DNA of 37,440 nt, from contig URSZ01000006.1 of assembly GCA_900550635.1 (NCBI GenBank), positions 1 to 37,440 of the forward strand. Direction: 5' to 3'. Origin of the DNA: an uncultured Prevotella sp. (lineage in GTDB: Bacteria; Bacteroidota; Bacteroidia; Bacteroidales; Bacteroidaceae). The stretch's first letter is position 1. Every line of letters starts with the position of its first letter. The position numbers and the translations under genes are program-made. Below, piece after piece: positions 25,069 to 33,821 of the stretch. Below the pieces are notes generated by a model, which did not search any database, was not told the origin of the DNA, and saw nothing but the letters and a program-made list of their open reading frames with translations.

Positions 25069-25094
25069 CTTTCCGTTAGGTTATCAAAACGTTG

Positions 25095-26375
25095 TTACTT
25101 GTTTGTATTGCTGTTTGAAGTGTTGCTGCTCGGCTCGACTATTCCGGCTGAAGCCAAAACACCGTCGATTTCCTTTTCCTTGTCTTTCATCTCAAGGTTG
25201 TAGTAAACGTTCTTCAGCGCAAGTCCCCATACCTTCGGCTGGTCGGGTGCCAATTCACGGGTTTTTTCGAGATAAGGAAGCGCCTTGCGATAATATTCTT
25301 TTGCTGCTTCCAGGTCTTTCTTGTAATTGGGGTCTTTGGTATTGGTTGTGAATTTGTCCTTGTTTGCAACAAGCTCGTTTACATACGAAATACCCATATT
25401 GTACTGAGCTTCGTACATTTCAGGATTAATATCCAATGCTTTCTGCAGGTGCTCGCGCGCCTTTGTAAAGTCCTTAGCATTGTTCAGATATATACATCCT
25501 GCCGAATACCATGCGTTAGGATTGTTTGGAGCTTTTGCAACAAGGTCGGCTGCCGCAGCGATAGCTTCGTTGTTCAGATTCTTCATATTGTAATAATAAA
25601 GAAGATTCTGTACGAACTGCGTGTTGCTGGGAAGCTGCGTAATTGCCTCGGTTACACACTTAAGCCATGCGGCAGTGTCTTTCTTTGCCAACAGCGATTG
25701 CGACTTTATGAAGAACAAGTCGTTCTTGTTTTTCGACGACGTGTCTGCAATAGCGAAGTCCACATGCTTCAAAGCCTTGTCGTAATCCTTCATTTGGTAG
25801 CCCAGCAATGCCGTATAGTAGGCAACGGTGCAATACTGGTCGTGCTCAGCTTTGTACATAGAGTCTGCCTGTGCCTCGCTAAACAAAGGCAACTTGGGCA
25901 TATTCAAATACTTTTCAAAAGCGTCGTATGCGCCTTTTTGGTCACCGTTGTTGTTAAGGAACTGGCCTGCATAGATGAAATAATTCCCCATCTGGGTTAT
26001 CATCTTCACGTTGTTCTCGTTGTACTTTGGTTTTACCTTTCCTTTTTCGTTCGGCGTGTTGTCAATTTCGTAACTCTTAGTGAAATAGTCGAGCGACTTG
26101 TTCAACGAGCTTACAAACTTTCCTGTATCGCAGGGTTGATTCTGCGACGCTTTCAAGATTTCTGCATTGAGAATGCGCCCGTAGACATTACCTGCCATAT
26201 TGTACGCACCTGCCATGTTCTTAGTCTTACCGCTCGTAAGTGCTCTTTCTATCAACTCTAAAGCTTCATCCTCCTTATTTTCGTCAAGCTTCATCTGAGC
26301 CCTGCCAATAAGACTATTCTGTGCAAAAGAAACAGTCGACGAGAAGAGAACTGCAAATAATACTAGCTTCTTCAT
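25095..26375 (-). CDS. Secreted tetratricopeptide-repeat protein
   Basis: This 426-aa protein has a signal peptide (MKKLVLFAVLFSSTVSFAQ). Several TPR-like helical pairs span the mature part; the clearest is NPNAWYSAGCIYLNNAKDFTKAREHLQKALDINPEMYEAQYNMGISY. The C-terminus is a short Ser/Asn-rich tail. TPR proteins of this type sit in the periplasm and act as protein-binding scaffolds; no enzymatic domain is visible. The start lies 18 bases after the gyrA stop, so it is cotranscribed with gyrA, an arrangement common in Bacteroidales. A strong terminator follows. The role is unknown. Confidence 0.85.
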   Translation of the reverse strand: MKKLVLFAVLFSSTVSFAQNSLIGRAQMKLDENKEDEALELIERALTSGKTKNMAGAYNMAGNVYGRILNAEILKASQNQPCDTGKFVSSLNKSLDYFTKSYEIDNTPNEKGKVKPKYNENNVKMITQMGNYFIYAGQFLNNNGDQKGAYDAFEKYLNMPKLPLFSEAQADSMYKAEHDQYCTVAYYTALLGYQMKDYDKALKHVDFAIADTSSKNKNDLFFIKSQSLLAKKDTAAWLKCVTEAITQLPSNTQFVQNLLYYYNMKNLNNEAIAAAADLVAKAPNNPNAWYSAGCIYLNNAKDFTKAREHLQKALDINPEMYEAQYNMGISYVNELVANKDKFTTNTKDPNYKKDLEAAKEYYRKALPYLEKTRELAPDQPKVWGLALKNVYYNLEMKDKEKEIDGVLASAGIVEPSSNTSNSNTNK

Positions 26376-26393
26376 ATCAAATTAATTTAAAAG

Positions 26394-28928
26394 TTAATTA
26401 TTCTCATTTACTTGTTCGTTATTATTTTCCTGAACACTTGTTTCTGTGTTTTCGTCATTAAATTCATCGTTGGTATCCTCCTCCGAATCCTCCCTCGGAA
26501 CCCTGCAAACACTTGCGATTGTATCGCCACGCTTTCCTAAATTTATCAGACGTACTCCTTGAGTCGCGCGGCCCATTATCCTTACGTCCGACACGTGAAG
26601 CCGCAGGGTTATGCCGCTCTTGTTGATAATCATCAAGTCATCATTGTCGGTCACGGCCTTAAGTGCTACAAGGTCGCCAGTCTTATCAGTGATATTTATG
26701 GTTTTTACACCTTTACCGCCGCGATTTGTGATACGATAGTCTTCTACCTTGCTGCGCTTACCGTATCCTTGTTCGCTAACGACCATGACGCTTTCGTTCT
26801 CCGGGTCACAAACACTAACCATTCCTATCACTTCATCGCCTTCTTCAAGCGTCATGGCCTTTACGCCGGTTGCTGTACGTCCCATTGGGCGAACCGTGCT
26901 TTCGTTGAAATGGATTGCCCGGCCAAATTTATCAGCAACGAGAATTTCTTCGTCACCGCGTGTGAGGCATACGCTTACAACGTTGTCGCCTTCCTGGATG
27001 TTTATAGCATTTACGCCGTTTACCCTCGGGCGCGAATACTCGGACAGGCATGTTTTCTTTATTATGCCATTCTTTGTGCAGAACACCACATAATGACTAT
27101 TGCAAAATTCTGGATTACTCAACTTTCGAATATAAAGACAAACGCTAACCTGATCGTCTGCTGCGAGATTGAGCATATTTTGAATAGCACGGCCTTTGGA
27201 ACTCTTCGTTCCCTCTGGTATATCATATACCTTCAACCAGTAGCAACGTCCGCTTTGAGTAAAGAACAGCATTGTATTATGCATTGTTGCATGATACATG
27301 TATTCAATAAAGTCTTCACTCCGCGTACTTCCGCCACGGCTGCCAACTCCACCACGCCCTTGCGTGCGGAATTCGGCAAGCGGTGTGCGCTTGATATATC
27401 CCAAATGGCTTATCGTTATTACCACCTCGTCGTCGGAGTAGAAATCTTCGGGATTGAATTCGTCATCGTTCAATACAATCTCACTGCGGCGCGGGTCGCC
27501 CCATTTGTTTTTTACTTCGATGAGTTCTTCTTTTATCACCTCGCGGCACACGTTATCATCGCTCAGTATTTCGTTGTAACGGTTTATACGCTGTTCTATC
27601 TCATAGTGCTCGGCGTGCAACTGTTCCTGCATAAGTCCGGTTAACTGACGCAGGCGCATTTCAACGATTGCTTTTGCTTGTATGTCATCAAGTTCGAATC
27701 TGCTTTTCAGGTTATCCACAGCTTCTTGCGGAGTCTTGGCCGCGCGTATTATACGTACAACCTCATCAATATTGTCGCTCGCAATAATCAGGCCGTCGAG
27801 TATGTGAATTCTTTCTTTTGCCTTGCGCAATTCATATTGCGTGCGGCGTATAACAACATCATGCCGATGGTCGATAAAGCAGCGTATGCAGTCTTTTAGC
27901 GTAAGAAGTTTCGGGCGGCCATGCACCAACGCTATACAATTGACGCTGAAACTCGTCTGCAAAGAAGTCATCTTAAACAATTTGTTCAACACGACATTCG
28001 CATTCGCGTCACGCCTAACATCTACAACGATACGCATTCCTTCGCGGTCGCTTTCGTCATTTACGTTGGTTATGCCGTCTATCTTCTTTTCATTAACAAG
28101 TTGGGCTATATACATTATCAACTCTTTCTTGTTAATGCCGTAAGGAATTTCTGTAATAACAATCTTATCGTGCGCTGTGTCGGTTTCTATCTCGGCTCGT
28201 GCACGCATAACCACGCGGCCGCGGCCTGTGGCGTATGCTTCTTTTACCCCCGACATACCATATATGAAACCGCCGGTAGGAAAGTCGGGAGCCTTTATAT
28301 ATTTCATTAGGCCGTCTACATCGATTTCACTGTCGTCTATATATGCAACGCAAGCATCTATTACCTCGCCCAGGTTATGCGTAGGAATATTCGTAGCCAT
28401 ACCTACTGCGATACCGCTGGCACCGTTTACGAGCAAATTAGGTATCCGCGTAGGCATTACAGTTGGCTCCGTCAACGTGTCGTCGAAGTTATTGGTCATA
28501 TCGACGGTCTCCTTGTCGATGTCCTGCATCATTGCTTCGCCAAGTGGCTGCAAGCGTGCTTCGGTGTAACGCATAGCAGCGGGGGAGTCTCCGTCCACAC
28601 TACCAAAGTTACCTTGTCCGTCAACCAAAGTATAACGCATAGACCAATCTTGCGCCATTCTGACCAATGCGCCATAAACAGAAAAATCTCCGTGGGGATG
28701 ATACTTACCCAACACCTCGCCTACTATACGCGCGGATTTTTTATATGGTTTGTCATGTGTATTTCCCAACCCCATCATTCCGTAAAGTATACGGCGATGT
28801 ACCGGTTTGAATCCATCTCTCACGTCAGGAAGGGCGCGCGCTACAATAACCGACATGCTATAGTCGATGTAAGAGCTCCTCATCTCTTCCTCAATATTTA
28901 CTTTTATTATTCTGTCTTGGTCTAACAT
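26394..28928 (-). CDS. gyrA: DNA gyrase subunit A
   Basis: This 844-aa subunit does the DNA cleavage and rejoining step of gyrase. The catalytic tyrosine is Tyr121 in AAMRYTEARL. The C-terminal six-bladed wrapping domain carries the GyrA box QGRGGVG near residue 522, which marks it as GyrA rather than ParC. The C-terminus is an acidic, Asn-rich tail. In the quinolone-resistance region HPHGDFSVYG, residue 82 is Phe (codon TTT at 28685-28683). Position 82 is Ser in quinolone-sensitive Bacteroides fragilis, and Ser82Phe is a known resistance change there. The operon continues with the TPR gene after 18 bases. A -7 box lies at 28966-28973. Confidence 0.98.
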   Translation of the reverse strand: MLDQDRIIKVNIEEEMRSSYIDYSMSVIVARALPDVRDGFKPVHRRILYGMMGLGNTHDKPYKKSARIVGEVLGKYHPHGDFSVYGALVRMAQDWSMRYTLVDGQGNFGSVDGDSPAAMRYTEARLQPLGEAMMQDIDKETVDMTNNFDDTLTEPTVMPTRIPNLLVNGASGIAVGMATNIPTHNLGEVIDACVAYIDDSEIDVDGLMKYIKAPDFPTGGFIYGMSGVKEAYATGRGRVVMRARAEIETDTAHDKIVITEIPYGINKKELIMYIAQLVNEKKIDGITNVNDESDREGMRIVVDVRRDANANVVLNKLFKMTSLQTSFSVNCIALVHGRPKLLTLKDCIRCFIDHRHDVVIRRTQYELRKAKERIHILDGLIIASDNIDEVVRIIRAAKTPQEAVDNLKSRFELDDIQAKAIVEMRLRQLTGLMQEQLHAEHYEIEQRINRYNEILSDDNVCREVIKEELIEVKNKWGDPRRSEIVLNDDEFNPEDFYSDDEVVITISHLGYIKRTPLAEFRTQGRGGVGSRGGSTRSEDFIEYMYHATMHNTMLFFTQSGRCYWLKVYDIPEGTKSSKGRAIQNMLNLAADDQVSVCLYIRKLSNPEFCNSHYVVFCTKNGIIKKTCLSEYSRPRVNGVNAINIQEGDNVVSVCLTRGDEEILVADKFGRAIHFNESTVRPMGRTATGVKAMTLEEGDEVIGMVSVCDPENESVMVVSEQGYGKRSKVEDYRITNRGGKGVKTINITDKTGDLVALKAVTDNDDLMIINKSGITLRLHVSDVRIMGRATQGVRLINLGKRGDTIASVCRVPREDSEEDTNDEFNDENTETSVQENNNEQVNENN

Positions 28929-28965
28929 TACGTTTAATTTCTTCTATATTCTTCGAATTGAGATT

Positions 28966-28973
28966 CAAAAGTA
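28966..28973 (-). promoter_or_regulatory. -7 promoter box for gyrA
   Basis: On the minus strand this is TACTTTTG, matching TAnnTTTG, about 38 bases upstream of the gyrA ATG. No -33 match is seen. Confidence 0.5.
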
Positions 28974-29115
28974 CTCAATTTTTCTCATTATCGGCTTCAC
29001 CTGATTATTAAAAATAGCTACATATCCGTTTTAAGGCCTTTTTTAGCCCCGTGGAGGGCTTTTTAACAATTAGCAGACTACCTTTTCTGGATAAAAAGTA
29101 TTACTTTGCAGCATT

Positions 29116-29826
29116 ATGATTTCAAAAGAACTAAGCATACGGCTCAAAAAAGCGGCCGACAAGTACGAAAAACCGGAATTTATCAAAAACGACCCGATAC
29201 AATTCCCGCACCGCTTTTCCTCGAAATGCGACATTGAAATAAGCGGATTGCTAACGGCAATAATGAGTTTCGGGAACAGGAAACAGATAATAGCAAAGGC
29301 AGAAATTCTGCATGGCATGATGTGTGGTGAGCCTCGCGAATATATTTTGACACGCGCCTACGAGTCCCGCTTTCCCGCAGGCAAGACGGAAAGTTTCTAC
29401 CGGATGTTGTCATACGGGGCGTTCCGAAACATTTTCGACATATTATATAATGTGTACGCCAACTTTCCCGACCTTGAAAGCTACATGCAAACTCTCGAAG
29501 GCACGCCCATGGAGCGAATGTGCCGGTTTCTGAAAGTTTCATCCAAAAGTCCGCAAAAGAAAATCAACATGTTCCTTAGGTGGATGGTGCGCAAAGACTC
29601 CCCCGTTGATTTCGGGATATGGCAAAGGTTTTCTCCGGCCGAGCTAATTATTCCCCTCGACACCCACGTGGTACAAATGGCACACAAAGCCGGAATTACC
29701 GATTCGGAAACATACTCGCTTGCCGCAGCAAGAAAGATTACGGAGACATTGAGCGAAGTATTCCCGGGTGATCCTGTGCGCGGCGATTTCGCGCTTTTCG
29801 GAGCCGGAGTGGATGATAAATTTTGA
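29116..29826 (+). CDS. TIGR02757 (DUF2400) family protein
   Basis: This 236-aa protein is helical and cytoplasmic, with no signal peptide. The stretches DIEISGLLTAIMSFGNRKQI, RMCRFLKVSSKSPQKKINMFLRWMVRKD and LIIPLDTHVVQMAHKAGI are those of TIGR02757. The LDTHV stretch recalls the helix-hairpin-helix DNA glycosylase (HhH-GPD) fold, in which a conserved Asp is catalytic. A DNA-repair role is therefore possible but unproven. The gene is divergent from gyrA and convergent with the PPDK_N gene. Its upstream TTACTTTG (29101-29108) is one base off the -7 consensus and only 7 bases from the ATG, so the transcript may be nearly leaderless. Confidence 0.85.
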   Translation: MISKELSIRLKKAADKYEKPEFIKNDPIQFPHRFSSKCDIEISGLLTAIMSFGNRKQIIAKAEILHGMMCGEPREYILTRAYESRFPAGKTESFYRMLSYGAFRNIFDILYNVYANFPDLESYMQTLEGTPMERMCRFLKVSSKSPQKKINMFLRWMVRKDSPVDFGIWQRFSPAELIIPLDTHVVQMAHKAGITDSETYSLAAARKITETLSEVFPGDPVRGDFALFGAGVDDKF

Positions 29827-29844
29827 GTACTTTACAGACAAAAA

Positions 29845-29960
29845 AACGAAAACTGATTTTCATACTATTACACCCACATGGGAGCAAAGAAAAAATATGT
29901 CTGACATATTTTGAAATAGGTCAGACATATTTTAAATTATCTCAGACATATTTTTTGCCT
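29845..29960 (+). repeat. Tri-palindrome intergenic element, copy 7
   Basis: Palindrome centres are at 29902, 29923 and 29944, each 21 bp apart. The left arm is complete: GAAAACTGATTTTCA, then TTACACCCACATGGGAGCAA. This is the only copy between convergent genes and the only one with no co-oriented gene start downstream. It starts 19 bases after the DUF2400 stop. Confidence 0.9.
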
Positions 29961-30010
29961 GCAAAAAACTGAGGCTTTTTATTTGTCTGTGTTGGTTAGG
30001 AGAAGAATAC

Positions 30011-32977
30011 TTACTTCGTGTCTTTCTCTTCCTGCGGCTTCATTACTACGCCTATCCCGTGACGGCCATCCATCTTTATCAGTATCGGCGCTTCGAAATG
30101 TACACAGCGTATGAGTTCCGTCTCGTGCACGGCGGGCAAGGAGTTCAGGTATTCTTCGTCAAAGAACCCGTCGCCGCAGAAAGGAGCTATTGTAAAATAC
30201 CCCACACCGAAAGATGTCAGGTTTTGGAAAAAGTGTGTCCCTTGCGACGGGTCCACACGGTATTGTTCCAAGCCGCATTCCACTATGGCACGTGCGCCAC
30301 TGATATGAGGCCACTTTACCGGGATACCCAACCAAGGGTCGCTGCTACCCCACCGTCCGGGACCGACGAGTACATAACCGTTTCCTTTTTCGATGTATTC
30401 GCGGTTCAGTTTCTCTATCTCGCGGGCTACAAGCCCGTTATTCTGTGCGTTGAAATTATTGCTTTTTACATATAGCACGTCGTAAACGTCATTCACTATT
30501 CCCTGCCCCAACACGCTCGAGCATGAAATTATCGTATCTTCCTTCTTTATAGCCGTAAGGTCCTCGTCCATATCATCCTTTGCGTCGACAATAGGACGTA
30601 TCTGTAAAAGGTAGAACGTACACTTATCGTTATCTTCTACGTTAAGGGCAAATTCTATCTCTATGGGACGTCCCATTTCCTTTTGCCCTATTTCGAGCAC
30701 CTTGCTTAAAGCGTCGGCCAGGGGGAATGCATCATGTTCAAGGATTCCGGAGAATGTAACGACCTTGCGCCCGTTTTTGTAAACTCCGCTATTCAGCATT
30801 TGGTCGTAAGGATCATAAGTTGAAGCAACGTATTTCAACGATTTGTCCTCAACGGCTTCCTTGACATTCAGTTTAAAGAGGTTGAATGAGTCGTCAACCG
30901 AAAGTTCCTTTCCCAGGTTTGACAGATTGAGGGCATAGAAGCGTGTTTGCGTTTCGCGCAAAGCTATGTCGAGCTGCGATGTTTGCAGTATGTTGTGCGG
31001 ATGTGCCGGCGAGAAGCGCAAGGTAAGCCCTCCGTCAACAATATACTTGCCCAAACCTAACGCTACGTTTGCAATTCCTTCCTCACCCTTTTCGTCGCCT
31101 ATGGGATAAAAGTTAAGCGACCTGGCCACTCCCGACATAGTAGGATAATACCTGTCGCCGTATGTTGTTCCTGCAACTTCCTGAAGAACTACCGCCATTT
31201 TTTCCTGGTCTATCAGATTTGACGTAGCTATCATATAAGCCTTGCTGTCTTTGTAGAACACAGAGGCATATACAGCTTTGATTGCATTGCGCAAGTACAC
31301 CAGTGCCTCATCGGAAGCTATGCGGGGCACCATGTAGGTTGAATATATCCCGGCAAAAGGTTGGTAATGCGAATCTTCGAGCAGCGACGAAGAACGTACC
31401 GCAATAGGACTCTTCACAACACCGTAAAACGATTTTAGGTCGTCTAACAAACGCTCCGGCAAACGGGCTTTCAGGAAACTATCGAGAATCTCCTCATCCG
31501 AAGCATTGGAAAGCGCTACGGGATACAGGTTGTTGGTTTCCATGAATTCGTCGAAAATGTCAGTGCAAATCACAACCGTCCTCGGTATGGTCACACTCAT
31601 ATTTTCGTAATGCAACTGCGGATAACGGTTAAGCATGGCGCTCATGAATGCAAGGCCGCGGCCTTTGCCACCCAAAGACCCGTTTCCCATTCTCGCAAAA
31701 GTGCTGTATTCGTCAAAACGGTCGCGCTTGTATATTGCCACTACGCCGGAATTTTTCATCCTGCGGTACTCCACGATACAGTCGAAAATCAGCTTGCGTG
31801 CCTCGTTCATGTCGTCATAATCATTGACGTCCACTTTCTTAAGCAGTTCGGCCGGTGGAAACATTGCGCGCGAATAAAAGAACCGCGAGAAATGGTTGTG
31901 GCTCAAGTGATACACAAGCGAATCGTCGGGAATAGAGAAAATCTTCTGTTGCAAATCCTTCAAATCCCGGATTCTCATAATTTCTTCGTGCGTCTTAGGA
32001 TTTACGATAACGAAGTCCCCGAATCCGAAATGCTCATTCACTTCATGGCGGAGCATTTGGGGATAAGCCTTAGAGTTCTTGTCGATAAACGAAGCCTTCA
32101 ATTCATCGGCATACACCTCGTTTGCCACATCGGAACTCTCCAATATAAAAGGAATTATCAGCCCCGATTGCCTCACGTAACGGCCAAACTTGTAGCCCGC
32201 ATAAGGATCTTTTTTCCCTGCCCGCATAAAACTCATGTCGGAGATTATGCCGAGCATGTTATCCTTGTAACGTTCAAAAATACGTACAGCCTCTTCGTAA
32301 TTACGCGCCAACTTTATCTTAGGGCGGCCGCGCATTCTAAGAGTCTGCAGGTGACCGTTCAGAGCTTCTTTTGAAAACTCCTGACTTTGTTCGAGCACAA
32401 AGCGGTAAAGCAGAGGGAGCGCAGAAGAATATGAACGTATTGAATCCTCGACGAGCAATATTATCTGAACTCCCACACTTGCCGTATCATACGGAGCGTT
32501 CATCTTATCCTCGACGAGCTTGATTATGGCCAAGAGCAGCTCAGAATTTCCCAGCCAGCTGAACACATAATCTATAGCCGACAAATCCTCATTTGCCACC
32601 CGTTTTGAAACCTCGCGCGAGAAAGGAGTGAGCACAACTATTGGTATCTGCGGATAGCGCTGCTTTATTTCCTTTGCCGCTACAAAGATGTCGCGGTTAT
32701 CCATATTCGGCATACAAATAACAAGCTCGAAATTGCGGTCGGCAAGTGCTTTCAAGGCTTCCGCCTCTGTTGTAACCTGCGTAAAACGCGGCGGAGAGCT
32801 CAAGCTCAAGGATGTATATTCGTTGAAAATCTGCTCATCCACCCGGCCGTCATCCTCAAGCATAAAGGCGTCATACTTGGTTGCGATGAGCAAAACATTA
32901 TAAATGCGCTTATTCATTAAATTGGCGAAAGGAGTATCCCTGAACGCCAAGGCTTTCATGTTCGGTATTTTACTCAT
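30011..32977 (-). CDS. PEP/pyruvate-binding (PPDK_N) protein with two receiver-like domains
   Basis: This protein is 988 aa from the ATG at 32977. The open frame reaches 33058, but a -7 box at 33017-33024 lies inside that extension. Residues 27-160 resemble a response-regulator receiver, but the phospho-acceptor Asp is missing (FELVICMPNMD). Residues 170-305 look like an intact receiver: acidic pair Glu177-Asp178, Asp247 in IISDMSF, Ser281 and Lys300. From about 430 comes an ATP-grasp domain of PEP synthase/PPDK type with GGKGRG (436-441) and RSSSLLEDS (528-536). I see no phosphohistidine domain or PEP-binding barrel. It may phosphorylate or sense rather than make PEP. Homologues exist in other Bacteroidetes; their role is not known to me. 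Confidence 0.8.
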   Translation of the reverse strand: MSKIPNMKALAFRDTPFANLMNKRIYNVLLIATKYDAFMLEDDGRVDEQIFNEYTSLSLSSPPRFTQVTTEAEALKALADRNFELVICMPNMDNRDIFVAAKEIKQRYPQIPIVVLTPFSREVSKRVANEDLSAIDYVFSWLGNSELLLAIIKLVEDKMNAPYDTASVGVQIILLVEDSIRSYSSALPLLYRFVLEQSQEFSKEALNGHLQTLRMRGRPKIKLARNYEEAVRIFERYKDNMLGIISDMSFMRAGKKDPYAGYKFGRYVRQSGLIIPFILESSDVANEVYADELKASFIDKNSKAYPQMLRHEVNEHFGFGDFVIVNPKTHEEIMRIRDLKDLQQKIFSIPDDSLVYHLSHNHFSRFFYSRAMFPPAELLKKVDVNDYDDMNEARKLIFDCIVEYRRMKNSGVVAIYKRDRFDEYSTFARMGNGSLGGKGRGLAFMSAMLNRYPQLHYENMSVTIPRTVVICTDIFDEFMETNNLYPVALSNASDEEILDSFLKARLPERLLDDLKSFYGVVKSPIAVRSSSLLEDSHYQPFAGIYSTYMVPRIASDEALVYLRNAIKAVYASVFYKDSKAYMIATSNLIDQEKMAVVLQEVAGTTYGDRYYPTMSGVARSLNFYPIGDEKGEEGIANVALGLGKYIVDGGLTLRFSPAHPHNILQTSQLDIALRETQTRFYALNLSNLGKELSVDDSFNLFKLNVKEAVEDKSLKYVASTYDPYDQMLNSGVYKNGRKVVTFSGILEHDAFPLADALSKVLEIGQKEMGRPIEIEFALNVEDNDKCTFYLLQIRPIVDAKDDMDEDLTAIKKEDTIISCSSVLGQGIVNDVYDVLYVKSNNFNAQNNGLVAREIEKLNREYIEKGNGYVLVGPGRWGSSDPWLGIPVKWPHISGARAIVECGLEQYRVDPSQGTHFFQNLTSFGVGYFTIAPFCGDGFFDEEYLNSLPAVHETELIRCVHFEAPILIKMDGRHGIGVVMKPQEEKDTK

Positions 32978-33016
32978 AATATATATGTGCCTGTTTTTCG
33001 TTTTGAAATATTGATT

Positions 33017-33024
33017 CAAATATA
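33017..33024 (-). promoter_or_regulatory. -7 promoter box for the PPDK_N gene
   Basis: On the minus strand this is TATATTTG, an exact -7 match 40 bases upstream of the ATG at 32977. It rules against the longer start at 33058. Confidence 0.6.
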
Positions 33025-33154
33025 TCACTTTTTGACGTGAGACGAGTATGCAGAACAAATTTATTTACCCATACAAGGCAAACATCCTTTAAGGAACATT
33101 TTCCATTCCTACCCGCATAAGTAAAAAAGGAAATTCGTCTCTAGGTATATCGAA

Positions 33155-33237
33155 AAAAAATATGTCTGACCTATTTTGAAATATGTCTGACATAATTTAA
33201 AATATGTCAGACATATTTTTTATTTGCTCCGAGAGGT
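33155..33237 (-). repeat. Tri-palindrome intergenic element, copy 8
   Basis: Palindrome centres are at 33167, 33188 and 33209, each 21 bp apart. On the minus strand a short arm CTCGGAGCAAAT precedes the palindromes. It lies in the 393-bp gap between divergent genes and is oriented with the PPDK_N gene. The gap otherwise holds the two promoters. Confidence 0.9.
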
Positions 33238-33336
33238 ACTTTTCCTCCTCAAAAATAAACCGATAGAAATATCCGCCAAAATGTAAACACCACCAAAGAA
33301 ACATCGGCAAAAAATTGGTGCGTACAAAATAAATTG

Positions 33337-33374
33337 TATTTTTGCAAAAAATGCGTAAAAGTAAAGAAGAATGA
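33337..33374 (+). promoter_or_regulatory. DUF1573 gene promoter with a 7-codon leader ORF
   Basis: The -7 box TATTTTTG is at 33337-33344. An ATG at 33351, close to the expected transcription start, opens a 7-codon frame (MRKSKEE) whose TGA stop overlaps the ATG of the DUF1573 gene as ATGA. It could couple translation or be chance. Confidence 0.45.
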
Positions 33375-33760
33375 AAAGGATAGCTTTTTTGTTTGTTTTC
33401 TTCATGGCTGCTGTCGGCATGTCAGCCCAAGAAAAGTATTCTGAAATAAAGTTCGACACCACCGAATATGACTTCGGCACATTTTACAGGGATGTCAACA
33501 AGCTGAGCCACACCTTTACTTTTAAAAATGTGGGCAATCATCCTGCCGTTATAAACCAGGTAATCACAACCTGCGGTTGTACGGTGGCAACCTACACGAC
33601 AAAGCCTGTACTTCCCGGAAAAACGGGAACCGTAAACATTGTTTATAACGCAATCGGACGTTTCCCCGGTAATTTCAAAAAAACCATAACACTAAAAACA
33701 AATTCGAAAAAGCCTATAATAAAGCTGCATATAAAAGGCAACATGATAGATAGGCCGTAA
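33371..33760 (+). CDS. DUF1573 domain secreted protein
   Basis: This 129-aa protein has a signal peptide (MKRIAFLFVFFMAAVGMSAQ) and one Ig-like DUF1573 domain. The family core is clear: YDFGTFYRDVNKLSHTFTFKNVGNHPAVINQVITTCGCTV, then PVLPGKTGTVNIVYN and a final strand IKLHIKGNM. The CGC pair is conserved in the family; its use is unknown. DUF1573 proteins are abundant in Bacteroidetes envelopes and have no assigned function. The manC gene follows after 61 bases in the same direction, probably by chance of gene order rather than shared pathway. Confidence 0.9.
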   Translation: MKRIAFLFVFFMAAVGMSAQEKYSEIKFDTTEYDFGTFYRDVNKLSHTFTFKNVGNHPAVINQVITTCGCTVATYTTKPVLPGKTGTVNIVYNAIGRFPGNFKKTITLKTNSKKPIIKLHIKGNMIDRP

Positions 33761-33821
33761 AATTTGCGTCCGCACATTCAATGATAAACAGGTAAAGAAG
33801 TATTGTTAAAACTACTCTGAA

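Noticed and set aside
26559..27644. Plus-strand open frame of 361 codons opposite gyrA
   Set aside because: It is antisense to the conserved gyrA coding sequence and has no recognisable features.
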